A DNA stretch of 64,000 nt from Corydoras sp. C115 (taxonomy: Eukaryota; Chordata; Actinopteri; Siluriformes; Callichthyidae). How positions within the stretch are numbered: position 1 is the first letter of the stretch; every line of letters starts with the position of its first letter. The stretch is taken from the NCBI GenBank assembly GCA_019802505.1, contig JAFMOC010000515.1:62001-126000 (forward strand). Direction: 5' to 3'. Below the pieces are notes generated by a model, which was not told where the DNA came from, did no database searches, and worked only from the letters and a program-made list of their open reading frames with translations. The translations under genes were made by a program, and so were the position numbers. This document shows, one piece after another, positions 50,536 to 60,957 of the stretch.

Positions 50536-51897
50536 ATGGACGCGACGGAATCGGCGGTTTGCTCTTGCGCTCTGCGCGAGCAAGGACGTTTGTTGGATGA
50601 ACTACGGCAGGAGACCGCTGAACTCTCCAGAGCGATGAGTTCATTGCTGGTTCGTCAGGAGCAGCTGGGAAGCGGTCATCTCCAAGAACCGAGTTCTCCA
50701 GATGCTTTGTTTATCTCCGATACTTCCGTGAGGAACGTCGCGCCGATGACGTCATATTCACTTCCTGTATCAGAGCCCGTACACTTTGATGGAGATGCGG
50801 AGGTTTGTGAGCTCTTTTTGCTGCAATGTTCACTGTACTTCGCTAACCGTCCTCCTGCTAGTGATGAACAGAAGATCGCATTTATAATCTCGCGGTTACA
50901 GGGACGTGCAGGAAGTTGGGCGTCTGCTCTTTGGAACGCTCGTGCAGCCGAGTCGCGCGATTTTGAACTGTTCATTAAACGATTTCGGAGTACGTTTTTT
51001 CACCCGCGCCAGGGACGCGCTGCGGGAGATGTCCTGTTTGAACTTCGACAGGGGGCACGCTCGGTCGCCGAGTATGCCCTGGAATTTCAGACGTTAGCCG
51101 TGCACAGTGGCTGGAATGAGGCGGCTTTACTCGTGGCTTATCGCTTGGGATTGAGGAAGGAGATCGCCGCAGAGCTGTTATTTAGAGACGAGGGCAAGTC
51201 TCTATCAGAGATCATTACCACCACCATCCGTCTGGATCAGCTCTGGCAGGCAAGGAGGTTTCTACGTTCCACAGCACCACTTCCCACCGCTACTCCTACG
51301 GCGACTTCACCGGATCCTAAGACGCCTAGAGACACTTTTCAGTTGTCTGCTAGTAATATGAATCGTCATATTCGTGGACATCGGTGTTCATTACGTTCTT
51401 CCAGCTGGGGTAAGAGGTCTGATATGGGCCCTAATGTCATTACGGCTGCGCGGGACTCCATTGTGGTGAGCACTTTTCATTTGTCCATGCAACGTCCTTT
51501 TGTTATTTCAGTTAAATTAACCTGTCTCGATAAAGTTTTTTTTACTACTGCTCTTCTTGATTCTGGGGCTGAGGGTAATTTCCTTGACTTTACTTTGGCG
51601 GATAAATGGGGTATTCCTACGGTGAGATTAGAACAAGCTATTCGTGTCAGCTCCGCGGATGGTCGTCCGTTACATCCGGGTATTATTTATGATTGGACGG
51701 TTTCTATTTCTCTGACGGTTAGTGCTCTGCATATGGAGGACATAACATTTTTACTAATTTCTTTGCCTGCTTTTCCGCTTATATTAGGGTTGCCTTGGCT
51801 TCAGCGACACGATCCTGTTATCTCGTGGGCTTCTCGGGATATTGTACATTGGTCACCCTATTGTGTTTCTCATTGCCTTCGGTACCCGCTGCTCTAG
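50536..51897 (+). pseudogene. gypsy gag-protease
   Basis: ATG at 50536, 453 codons to TAG 51895-51897. Gag capsid region: VHFDGDAEVCELFLLQCSLY, KIAFIISRLQGRAGSWASALW and FKIFRSTFFHP-like sequence near residues 75-160. The expected CCHC knuckle is not visible between gag and protease; the region near 51370-51420 (RGHRCSLRSSSWGKR) may be its remains. The aspartic protease active site is LLDSGAEGNFLDF at about 51556-51594, followed by LILGLPWLQRHDPVISW. In this family gag forms the particle and protease cleaves the polyprotein. The frame continues into pol after the TAG, so the stop may be a mutation or a readthrough site. Confidence 0.85.
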
Positions 51898-54897
51898 CCG
51901 CGCACTTTGGACCTCCCCTTCCATCGCCTTCCGGTGGGAGTTCCATCAGAGTATACGGAATTGGCGGAGGTATTTGGGTCTGTGACTATCAATTCTCTCC
52001 CACCTCATCGTGTTTCGGACTGTGCTATTGATCTGATTGAGGGTATGAAATTGCCACGCGTAAGTCCTTACCCCCTCACGGTTGCTGAGAATAGGTCCAT
52101 GAGGGAGTATATTGCCGAGTCCCTTAAGAGTGGCATCATTCGACCCTCTAAATCTCCTGTGGCATCAGGGTTTTTTTTTGTTCCTAAGAAGGATTCCACT
52201 CTAAGACCTTGTATCGATTATCGGACCCTTAATCAGGCAACTCGTAGGATGGCCTATCCTCTTCCCTTAATACCCTCGGCTCTGGAAAGACTAAGGGGGG
52301 CCACCATCTTTACTAAGTTAGACCTACGCAATGCGTACAATTTGGTTCGCATTCGGGAAGGGGATGAATGGAAGACTTCGTTTGTTACATCTTCGGGGCA
52401 ATACGAATATTTAGTTATGCCGTTTGGTCTCACTAATGCTCCTGGCATTTTCCAATCATTTATTAATGAGGTCTTAGGGGATTTTCTGGAGGACTTTGTG
52501 TTGGTTTATTTGGATGATATTCTCATTTTCTCTAAGGACTTAACCACCCATCGTCATCATGTGGCTACTGTTCTTCGTAGCCTTTTGCGTAATCACCTTT
52601 TCGTGCGTGCAGATAAGTGTGAGTTCCACCGGGAAAGCATTTCCTTCTTAGGTTTCGTTTTGTCAGCCAAGGGGCTTATGATGGATCCCAGTAAGGTTAA
52701 GGCCATTCTGGAATGGCCAGTGCCCTCCTCCATCCGAGATTTGCAGCGTTTTTTAGGATTTGCGAATTTTTATCGAAAATTCATCAGATCTTTTAGTTCC
52801 TTGGCTATCCCTCTTACCAACCTGCTTCGGGGAGGATCGCAACAGCTGAAATGGAATGCTGAGGCGGATAGGGCATTCAGGGAGCTTAAGACGAGGTTTA
52901 GCTCGGCTCCCCTTTTAGCTCATCCGGACCCGGATTCTCAATTTTTTGTTGAGGTTGATGCTTCTTCCACTGGGGTAGGGGCGGTTTTGTCCCAGGGTTC
53001 TCGTGGTTCCGTTCGCCATCCGGTAGCCTTTTTGTCCCGTAAATTGTCACCAGCAGAGCGTAATTATGGTATTGGGGATAAGGAGTTATTGGCCATTAAG
53101 ATCGCTTTGGAGGAGTGGCGTCATTGGCTTATGGGGGCCAACCACCCTTTTGTGGTTATTACGGACCACAAGAACTTAGAGTATTTAAAAGGGGCCAAAT
53201 GACTTAATGCTCGTCAGTCCAGGTGGTCATTATTTTTTAATAATTTCCACTTCACCATATCTTACCGGCCCGGGCATCACAACCATCAGGCCGACGCTCT
53301 CTCACGGCTCCATACGGATAGTGGAGGGGAGCAGGTGGATGATTCTCCCATTTTGCCTGCTAGTTGTTTTGTTAACTCCATACACTGGGAGTTCGATCAA
53401 GAGATCAAGAGGTCTTTACAAGGGTTTCCGGCTCCCCCGCATGTTCCACCGGGATTAGTTTATGTGCCTGTAGCTTTCCGTACTCGCCTTATTACTTGGG
53501 CACATTCATCTCTTTGTTCGGGGCATCCCGGGGTTGATCGTACCATTCGGATCTTGCGACGTAAATACTGGTGGGAAACTCTTAACTCTGATGTTCAGCG
53601 GGTTGTTAAGTCGTGTTCTATTTGTGCTGCCTGCAAGACCCCCAAGGTGTTGCCTGCTGGTAAACTTTGTCCGTTGCCAGTTCCTTCTCGCCCTTGGTCT
53701 CATGTGGCGATTGATTTTGTTACGGATCTTCCTTCCTCTGAAGGATTTACGACGGTGGTTACGCTGATTTATCGTTTTTCCAGAGCCGTCCGTTTCTTGC
53801 CTTTGACAGCACTTCCCTCTGCTCTACAGACTGCAGAGCTTCTGTTTAAACATTTGTTTCCGATCTTCGGCATTCCGGAAGACATATTGTCGGACCGGGG
53901 TCCGCAGTTCACATCAGCGGTTTGGAGGGCATTTTTTGAAAAACTGGGTACTACTGTGAGCTTATCTTCTGGTTATCATCCTGAGAGCAATGGCCAGTGT
54001 GAGAGAGCTAACCAGGAATTGGGTAAGTTCCTACGCATCTTTGCTCTTAATCATGCTGCCGATTGGGCACGTTTCTTACCTTGGGCGGAGATTGCACAGA
54101 ATTCTCTTCGCCACTCCGCCACGGGCCTGACTCCGTTTCAATGTATATTAGGGTACCAACCACCTTTTGCACTGTGGGACGCTCAACCCTCCAATTCACC
54201 TGTGGTAGATGATTGGTTTAGACGGAGTGAAAGCGTGTGGGGCCAGGTTCACCAAAGGATTGAACGTGTTCTGCAACGTAACAAATCTTTTGCGGATCGC
54301 CATAGAAGAAAGGCTCGGGTTTACTCACCAGGGGACATGGTTTGGTTAAATTCTCGGGACTTTCGATGCCGGTCGGGCTCTCGCAAGCTGCTTCCCCGAT
54401 TTCTGGGACCTTTTAAAGTAACTCGCCAGATCAACCCGGTAACCTATCGTCTAGCTCTTCCGCCCCAGTATCGTGTACATCCGGTCTTCCATACATCCCT
54501 TCTCAAGCCTTTTGTTTCTGGTCCCCTAGAATCTATCTTGCAAGAGAATAGCATTACCCAGACGTCTTCTCTTCCGGAGGTATACTCTGTTTCCTCTTTA
54601 TTGGATTCTCGTCGCCGGGGCTCTACCATTCAGTATCTGGTGGACTGGGAGGGTTTTGGTCCAGAGAAGCGCAGCTGGGTTGCTGCTACTGATATTTTGG
54701 ACCCCAATCTCATTTCGGACTTCCATAGCCAGCATCCTGAGAAGCCTGCGCCTCGAGGTAGGGGTCGTCCGCGTCGGCAAGGTAGACCCTCTCTACACCC
54801 TAGGAGGGGGGGTAATGTCACATCTGTGCCCTCTGTGGGCCACCCTGGGGATCGCGTCGCGCATGCTCAGGACCGCCCTCCATCTCCAGAGTTCTAA
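51898..54897 (+). pseudogene. gypsy pol (RT, RNase H, integrase, chromodomain) with one internal stop
   Basis: Open from the TAG at 51895 except for TGA 53200-53202. There is no ATG near its start. RT: SGFFFVPKKDSTLRPCIDYR, FTKLDLRNAYNLVRIREGDE and VYLDDILIFS (aspartates at 52513-52518). RNase H: FFVEVDASSTGVGAVL, DKELLAI, ITDHKNL, then the stop, then HHNHQADALSRL. Integrase: zinc-binding H-H-C-C (GHPG ... CSICAAC), catalytic D in AIDFVTD, D in LSDRGPQF and E in QCERANQ. The chromodomain (VSSLLDSRRRGSTIQYLVDW, about 54589-54648) is the module that steers integration to marked chromatin in chromoviruses. The ORF runs slightly into the 3' LTR. The internal TGA would truncate the protein inside RNase H. 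Confidence 0.92.
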
Positions 54898-55169
54898 CTT
54901 CCGGTTTCTCCCTACTTATAGCTTCCGTTTCCTTCTTCTCCTCGCGTTGGTTCGTGTATTACTCACCCTTCTGCTCTCGTGTTTTGGATTGTTGTATTAC
55001 CTCGGATTTGCTATTGAGTCTTCTCCTTGGCGGCGCTAGCGATTGCCTTCATCGCGGTCGCGCTGCTTCTATCTCGGTTTAGTACCTTTGTCTATAACCG
55101 AGCATATTGGAGAATAAACTCTCTACGATTTGAACTCTGGACTCCTTCCTTTGTTCCACGATCGTCACA
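54816..55169 (+). repeat. 3' LTR of gypsy element
   Basis: 354 bases. Relative to the 5' LTR it has six base changes, all in the second half, and lacks six bases before tttgttccacg. Confidence 0.95.
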
Positions 55170-55175
55170 ACATGT

Positions 55176-55176
<1 letters not shown>

Positions 55177-55211
<35 letters not shown>
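55177..55211. repeat. (TG)n microsatellite
   Basis: Immediately right of the gypsy insertion, in the intron of the adjacent lectin-type exon. Confidence 0.9.
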
Positions 55212-55214
<3 letters not shown>

Positions 55215-55224
55215 TGTGGAGTAC

Positions 55225-55315
55225 CTGAGTTCTCTGGTTTCTGGTAGTTGATGATGATTCTGTTATTGTCGTTCATCTGGAACGTCATGTAAATTTCATC
55301 GTAAATAGCGCTCAT
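55225..55315 (-). CDS. Orphan first exon of a receptor-like gene (tyrosine-rich tail)
   Basis: ATG at 55315 and donor ctcag|gtactc at 55225/55224. The 91 bases (30 codons plus one base) leave phase 1, the phase used by every lectin first exon in the cluster. The peptide begins MSAIYDEIYMTFQMN and ends QKPENS, with three tyrosines (IYDEI, IYMTF, NYQKP). Such short tyrosine-containing tails are typical of CD209/CLEC4- or NK-lectin-like type II receptors, so it is interpreted as a lectin first exon of a subgroup different from the MSGTQ type. The gypsy element lies in its intron, and no stalk exon that clearly belongs to it was found downstream. Upstream 55316-55430 holds a T-run and no obvious TATA box. 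Confidence 0.5.
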
Positions 55316-55429
55316 CTTGAGTCCTGTATTAATTTTTTTTTTTTTTATGAAATGTTTCTGTGACTTTAGGCTGCCATGCTGTAATTAACCTCTATATCTC
55401 TGTAACTCACTGCTACACTGAGTTTAACC

Positions 55430-55453
55430 CCTCTCTCTCTCTCTCTCTCTCTC
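55430..55453. repeat. (CT)n microsatellite
   Basis: Short ctctct tract upstream of the orphan exon; nothing else recognised between 55316 and 55615. Confidence 0.85.
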
Positions 55454-55615
55454 CGTGATCGAGGCTACAGGTATTAAGCAATTCGGTTTTGGGGTTTTTT
55501 TGTTTTTGTTGATGTTCCTGTGCTGAGGCAGAGCTGGTTCCTCATACTGTATGAGTTCAGATAATGATCTGCTTGTGGTTTTGGTGCTGGATGTGTGAGC
55601 TGTTGTTTGTAGAAA

Positions 55616-55957
55616 TGCCCCCTTCATCTATTATCTTCCACTTTATTCTCTATTAGGGTCGCGGGAGAGGAGGTGGGTGGGTTCACCATGCCCATCCAGG
55701 GGAGAAGGTTTTAAGCGCTGCGCGGTTACACCCAGGACAGGGGGGCAATCTGTTGCTGGACACACACACTCACACACTCTATATGGGGCAATTTGGAGAA
55801 TTCAATTGACCTTGATCCGTGTTTTTTTGGACTGTGGGAAGAAACCGGAGAACCCGGAGGAAACCCACGCAGACACGGGGAGAACATGCAAACTCCACCT
55901 GGGAATCTCTAGCACTGAGAGGAGAACATGCTAACCACTAAGCCCCCGTGTCACCCT
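55616..55957 (-). mobile_element. V-SINE
   Basis: Reverse copy from attatcttccactttattc to the head ctaaccactaagcccccgtg. The B-box side is partly deleted (cacctgggaatctctagcac). Confidence 0.85.
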
Positions 55958-55974
55958 AACTCTTAATTTAGCTT

Positions 55975-56089
55975 TTTCTTATTTTATAACTGCATTAATG
56001 TTCTATGTGTCTTATGTATTTTAATGTTTATCTGTTTTATTTGTTTTGTAAAGCGTCTTTGAGGTCCCTAAAAGCACTATATAAATAAA

Positions 56090-56143
<54 letters not shown>
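55975..56143 (+). mobile_element. LINE/SINE 3' end with (TTA)n tail
   Basis: gtaaagcgtctttgaggtcc, agcactatataaataaaatt, then (TTA)n at 56093-56143. This tail class differs from the CTTGAA and L2 tails in the window. Confidence 0.6.
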
Positions 56144-56144
<1 letters not shown>

Positions 56145-56846
56145 ACTCTCTTTTCTTCCCCAAAATATCCTCCCTGTGTCATCGCTTTTTAATTCTTCCT
56201 TGTTCTTTAACCATAAACATCATCACTAGAACTGGATCCTTTGAACTTGTTCTAATCTATACATCTCACACCGTTGTTTCAGTTGGGCGTTTAGTTTATT
56301 AAACTCTGTATAAACCCGTCAATGTGCAGCCAATGGGCCTGATGAAAATAAGGGATGTGGGCCACGCCCATGCTGTTTGTATGTACATCCACATGACTCT
56401 GATATACTGTCAGTCCCAACGCAGATGTGGAATAAATGCTTTAATGACAAAAATAAAATGCATAATTACAGAGAAACGTTTTTTACAGTTTGGTTCATAT
56501 GATTGAAGTCACACATCTCACAGATTCCAACCACAGGGAACGCACAGGGATAATCAGCCCAGGTGGAAATGGTCGATTTTGCCAAACGAAAGCTTGTGAT
56601 GCCACAGTCCTCATTGTTTTCATAATCATTGGGTTCACCTTCCCACCAGAACCTGAGAACATATTAAAGCAGAGGGTTCTAATGAACATACACACAGGTA
56701 CTGTATGTTTACATCAGTAAAATCCATTAAACTATTAAAAACTCCTAAATTTAGCTGACTGAATTTACAAAGAACGTTTATAGAACAAAGACCATAGTGT
56801 TAATACTGGATGTTTCCAAAATATAAAATAAAAAAATAAATAAAGA

Positions 56847-57150
56847 GAACGTTTCGGGCGCTGGGCAGATACACCCAGGACAGGGTGCTGGGCACACACT
56901 CACTCACACAGACACACTCTATATGGGGCAATTTGGAGAACTCAATTGACCTTGATCCATGTTTTTGGACTGTGGGAGGAAACAAGAGAACCGGAGAAGG
57001 AACCACACGCAGACACGGGGAGAACATGGAAACTCCACCCAGGAAAACAGAGCACCCGGAGGAGACCCACGCGGACACGGGGAGAACATGGAAACTCCAC
57101 CTAGATGGGGATTCGAACCAGGAATCCCTAGCGCTGAGAGGCGAATGTGA
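56847..57150 (-). mobile_element. V-SINE, partly duplicated inside
   Basis: Reverse copy beginning gaacgtttcgggcgctgggc. The central block (cacggggagaacatggaaac) is present twice (about 57015 and 57073). The head is truncated at gagaggcgaatgtg. Confidence 0.8.
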
Positions 57151-57162
57151 TATTTAACCCGA

Positions 57163-57201
<39 letters not shown>

Positions 57202-57522
57202 TTTTTAATTATTATTTTTTTTTTTATTTTATATATACGTGTGAGTGTGTGTGTCAGAAATGCGTTTATTGAAAGCTACGTCCACTACGTCATCTAGTCT
57301 TTTAAAGTGAACGCTGATCGCTGAGAACAGGGTTCTGGTTTCTGATTACTGACTACTAGTTATGGTTCTGAACCTGAAGAAAGGGCAATTGATAAAAACT
57401 GTTTTTTGGTTGGAGGTAATTCTTCTGTCATAATAACGTCAGTCCACGATGCATTTTATTTAACTTGTTGAGGTAAATAAACCATTAAAACAATGCTCCC
57501 TGTGACGAGGATATTGAGGCGC
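57151..57522. other. Stretch with (TA)n and T-runs, no gene
   Basis: (TA)n at 57162-57195, followed by a T-rich patch to 57235. Nothing recognisable to 57522. Confidence 0.5.
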
Positions 57523-57712
57523 GGTAGCTCAGTGGTTAGGGTGTTGGGCTATCAATCTTAAGGTTGTGGGTTCTAAGCCCAGGCCCACTGCAGTTACCAA
57601 TGTGGGTCCTTGAGCAATACCCTTAACCCTCATTGCTCCAGGGATGTTGTGATTAACCCTGTGCTATGCTTGTAATTCGCTTTGGATAAAAACGTCCAAT
57701 AAATGACCAAAA
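57523..57712 (+). mobile_element. tRNA-derived SINE with L2-type tail
   Basis: The head gcgcggtagctcagtggtta contains an A-box, and gggttctaagcc a slightly altered B-box. The body has gtgggtccttgagcaatacc and the end is ttcgctttggataaaaacgt. The head looks like a tRNA but cannot fold as one beyond the B-box, so it is not annotated as a tRNA gene. Confidence 0.75.
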
Positions 57713-58109
57713 TTACCAAACGGGTATTAACGGGACCGTCCTGCCACCACTCCGTTCACACAGAAATAAAGTAGTGATTGCAAGAAAACAAGTTTAGTTA
57801 TTTTTAACAAAAATTAATTTCACATGTCCACATGTTTGTTCTTCCGTGTGGATCTGAGTCAGCACGATAATTAGAAATAATACTAAAATCTCACGTTTAT
57901 TATTATTTTTGTAAACTAGTAAATGTAATGTCCCTGGCATTCAGCTGGTTACTTACGTGGTGTTTAGTGCGGAACCATCAATCCAGTTCCAGCTCCCCTC
58001 CTTATTTCTGTCGCTCAGACCAATCCAGGCTTCTTTAGATCTGAAATGTTGATTGACGAACTCCTGAAAACATCATGGAGATTAAACCCAATATTATTTA
58101 TATTCTTAT

Positions 58110-58525
58110 TACGGGTGCTAATCTCTCAGTGTCTGGCGATTCAATTCCGATTTTTGAGTTCACGATTCGATTCAGAATCGATTTTTTCAAATGCTCTTTA
58201 AATTTTGTTTAAATGATGTGATTGACAAGATGAAACGACAATGTAAACAAATAGAATATTTATTTTAAATAATAGAATCCCGCTCTCCCCCTACTCCATG
58301 CTTCCCACTAGCATGAACTAGCATGCTAGCGAACTACAATGGGAGCTGGTTAACGAGCTTTGCTGTACGGTGGCTGAGTGGATCCACAATGCGATATGCA
58401 GTATGCATGGGAGGGGGCGCCAAAAAATAAATCTTAAACGCATTTTTTAAAAATCGATTCGTTTCAGAATCGCCAGAACTACGAATCACGATTCATTTGA
58501 GAATCGTTTTTTTTTCAGCACCCCT
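58110..58525. mobile_element. hAT-like MITE
   Basis: The ends cgggtgctaatctc and ttcagcacccct are imperfect inverted repeats. The inside has several inverted cgattcgattcagaatcg motifs near both ends. No clear 8-bp duplication. Confidence 0.5.
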
Positions 58526-58569
58526 CATTGTTATATATATATATATTTATCATCTGTATAAGATCTGAG

Positions 58570-58876
58570 GCGGCATGGCTGCTTATTGGTTGGCATGTTC
58601 TCCTCTCAGCGCTCTCAATCTGGGTGGAGTTTGCATGTTCTCCCCGTGTCCATATGGGTTTCCTCTAGGTTCTCCAGTTTCCTCCCACAGTCCAAAAACA
58701 AGGTCAAATGAATTCTACAAATTGCCCCATATAGAGTGTGTGTGAGTGAGTGTGTGCCCAGTGATAGATTGCCCCCACTGGGTATATCTGCCAAGCACCT
58801 GAAACTTTCTCCACTGGATGGGCATGGGAAACCCCCCCCCCCCCCCCCATTATAAAGTGGCATATAATGGATTGAT
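58570..58876 (+). mobile_element. V-SINE with target duplication
   Basis: Direct repeats ataagatctg at about 58557-58566 and 58879-58888. The head lacks the B-box; the central domain and a C-run (58835-58848) are present. Confidence 0.8.
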
Positions 58877-58921
58877 GGATAAGATCTGGACTTTATTATT
58901 GATGACTGAATTGGTAATGCT

Positions 58922-59480
58922 GTGCAAAGCTTCTCATAATTCCAGCTGAACCCTCAATCCATCATGACCTGACCTTCAGAGCCGACGGTTCCACCATCTA
59001 TCCACCCAACTCGCTCCGTAACCACGGTTACATCATCGACTCCCATCTTAAACTCTCTGATGAGATTACTGAAATGGTTCTTATCTGTAGAACATCAGGA
59101 AGATCAGAGTGTTCTTGACTGAGCATGCTCCTCAGCTGCCAGTCCAAGCCCTCAGCCTATCCCGGCTCCATTACTGTAATGCACCTCCCTGCATGCACCT
59201 TCAGACCTCTACAACTAATAAAAAAAAAAAACTGTTCAACCACCCAAGTGAATCATGTGACTCCACCTCTCCTCTCTGATTGGCTTCCTGTAGCTGACTC
59301 TGATCTACAGGACGATCGCTGGATCTGACCCCTCTGACCTCACACTCCGACTCGTTCACTATGTTCTAGTGATGATTGTCGCCTGGTGGTTCCACCTCAC
59401 CACCACTCTGTATGGTTCGCTCTGTCTGTAAGGCGCTGAGTCACTAAACGTCTTTAAGAAACGACTCTTTCACAAACACT
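58922..59480 (+). mobile_element. L2-like LINE fragment, plus orientation
   Basis: Order of translated scraps: AEPSIHHDLTFRADGSTI, LRNHGYIIDSHLKLSD, CQSKPSAYPGSITVM, VNHVTPPLLSDWLPV, LTPLTSHSDSFTM-like, then ggcgctgagtcactaaacg. C-terminal RT region with frameshifts. It forms an inverted pair with 59485-60330. Confidence 0.8.
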
Positions 59481-59484
59481 TGAT

Positions 59485-60330
59485 ATATATATATATATCA
59501 TTTAGCAGACGCTTTTATCCAAAGCGAATTACAAATGAAAACATCACAAGTCAGAAGTTATGGAACAGTTGAAAAGATGGTTCCACCATTGAATCAGTTT
59601 TGGAGGTCTGGTGGTGCATGCTGGGAGACCGGCAAGCAATGCATTACAGTAATGGAGCTGGGATAGGCTGAGGGCTTGAACTAACAGCTGAGGAGCATGT
59701 TTTGTCAAGAAAGGTCTGACGTTCTACAAAAATGACCTGCAGGAACAGAGCATTTATACATAGCTGTCCTACACTGTTGTTGCTGCCTGGCCGCTCAAGG
59801 ATGATGAGTCCCCCACTGAGTCTTGGTCCTCCCAAGGTTTCTTCCTTAAATAACAACATAAAAGGGAGTTTTTTCTTGCCACTGTCGCTTCGGCTTGCTC
59901 TTTGGGGGTCTAAAGGCTTTTCATTGTGTAAAGCTGCTTTGTGACAATGTACTGTTGTAAAAAGCGCTATATAAATAAATTACTTGAACTTACTTGAAAT
60001 TACTTGAGCATTTCAGTCACATGATCAGAGTTTAAGATGGGAGTCGATGATGTAACCATGGTTACGGACCGAGTCGGGTGGAGAGATGGTGGAGCCGTCG
60101 GTTCTGAAGGTCAGGTCGTGATGGATATTAGGGTTCAGTTGGAATTATGAGAAAATATGATTTTACTAAATTTAATTGGAGTTGACGATACTTCAGCCAA
60201 TCAGATCTGTTGGTGAGATGATGGATATCTGATTTGAGATGGTGGCATCGTCGGGAATCTGAGAGTCATCAGCATAGCACAGAGGGCTTTAAATGTTTGT
60301 AAATACAGACTAATCATTAAACTAACTGAT
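59485..60330 (-). mobile_element. L2-like LINE fragment, minus orientation, with inserted repeat
   Basis: Reverse copy of the same L2 region (catttagcagacgcttttat at the 3' tail, up to the stretch matching 58925). It is interrupted at 59756-59997 by a CTTGAA-tail repeat flanked by gagcattt (59746-59753 and 60005-60012). Confidence 0.8.
59756..59997 (+). mobile_element. CTTGAA-tail repeat, 5'-truncated
   Basis: From atagctgtcctacactgttg through ttttttcttgccactgtcgc and gtaaagctgctttgtgacaa to ataaattacttgaacttact. Best example of the 3' half of the family in this window. Confidence 0.75.
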
Positions 60331-60429
60331 ATATTTTTCACATTTAGAGTCTACCGCATTGTAGAGTGTTGTTCGTGAATGTTATAGTAATATTGGCATC
60401 TAAATATGCCAATATATGATGTTACTCAC

Positions 60430-60957
60430 CTAGTTTAGAAATCAAGCTCTGAAACTTATCTGTCTTCATCTGGTCATCGTATCTGGCCTGTAACTCATTA
60501 ATTTTAGTAGTCAGGTTGTTGTAATTGGTTGTTGTCAGTAGTCAGGTTGTTGTATCTGGTCTGTAATTGGTTCTTTTTTATAGTCAGATCGTTGTAGCTG
60601 GTCTGTAATTGGTTGTTTTCAGTAGTCAATTCGTTGTAGCTGGCCTGTAATTGGGTCTTTTCTGTGGTCAGGTCATTGTAGCTGGTCTGTAATTGGTTGT
60701 TTTCAGTAGTCAGATTGTTGTATCTGGTCTGTAATTGGTTCTTTTTTATAGTCAGATCATTGTATCTGGTCTGTAATTGGTTGTTTTCAGTAGTTAGATT
60801 GTTGTATCTGGTCTTTAAATGGTTATTGTCAGTGGTCAGGTCATTGTAGCTTGCCATTAATTGGTTGTTTACAGTAGTCAGATCGTTGTATCTGGTCTGT
60901 AATTGGTTGTTGTCAGTGGTCAGGTCGTTGTGTCTGGTCTGAAATTGGTTGTTTTCT
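60430..60957 (-). repeat. Coding 42-bp minisatellite (lectin F stalk)
   Basis: About twelve units of 42 bases, each encoding 14 residues (RYNDLTTENNQLQT). The heptad pattern puts N, L, Y and L in the core positions. One 11-bp deletion breaks the frame near 60525. Confidence 0.9.

Larger units (their letters stand above)
50161..55169 (+). mobile_element. Young Ty3/gypsy chromodomain retrotransposon
   Basis: LTRs at 50161-50520 and 54816-55169, target duplication acatg at 50156-50160 and 55170-55174, and a polypurine tract taggagggggggtaa just before the 3' LTR (54801-54815). The LTRs differ by six substitutions and one 6-bp indel (under 2 percent). Gag, protease, RT, RNase H, integrase and chromodomain lie in a single reading frame that is interrupted by TAG at 51895 and TGA at 53200. 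It sits in the intron of the orphan lectin exon at 55225-55315. Confidence 0.97.

Noticed and set aside
57523..57600. Possible tRNA gene
   Set aside because: Only A- and B-box-like elements are present; the sequence continues into a SINE body with an L2 tail and lacks an acceptor stem. V-SINE heads were rejected for the same reason.
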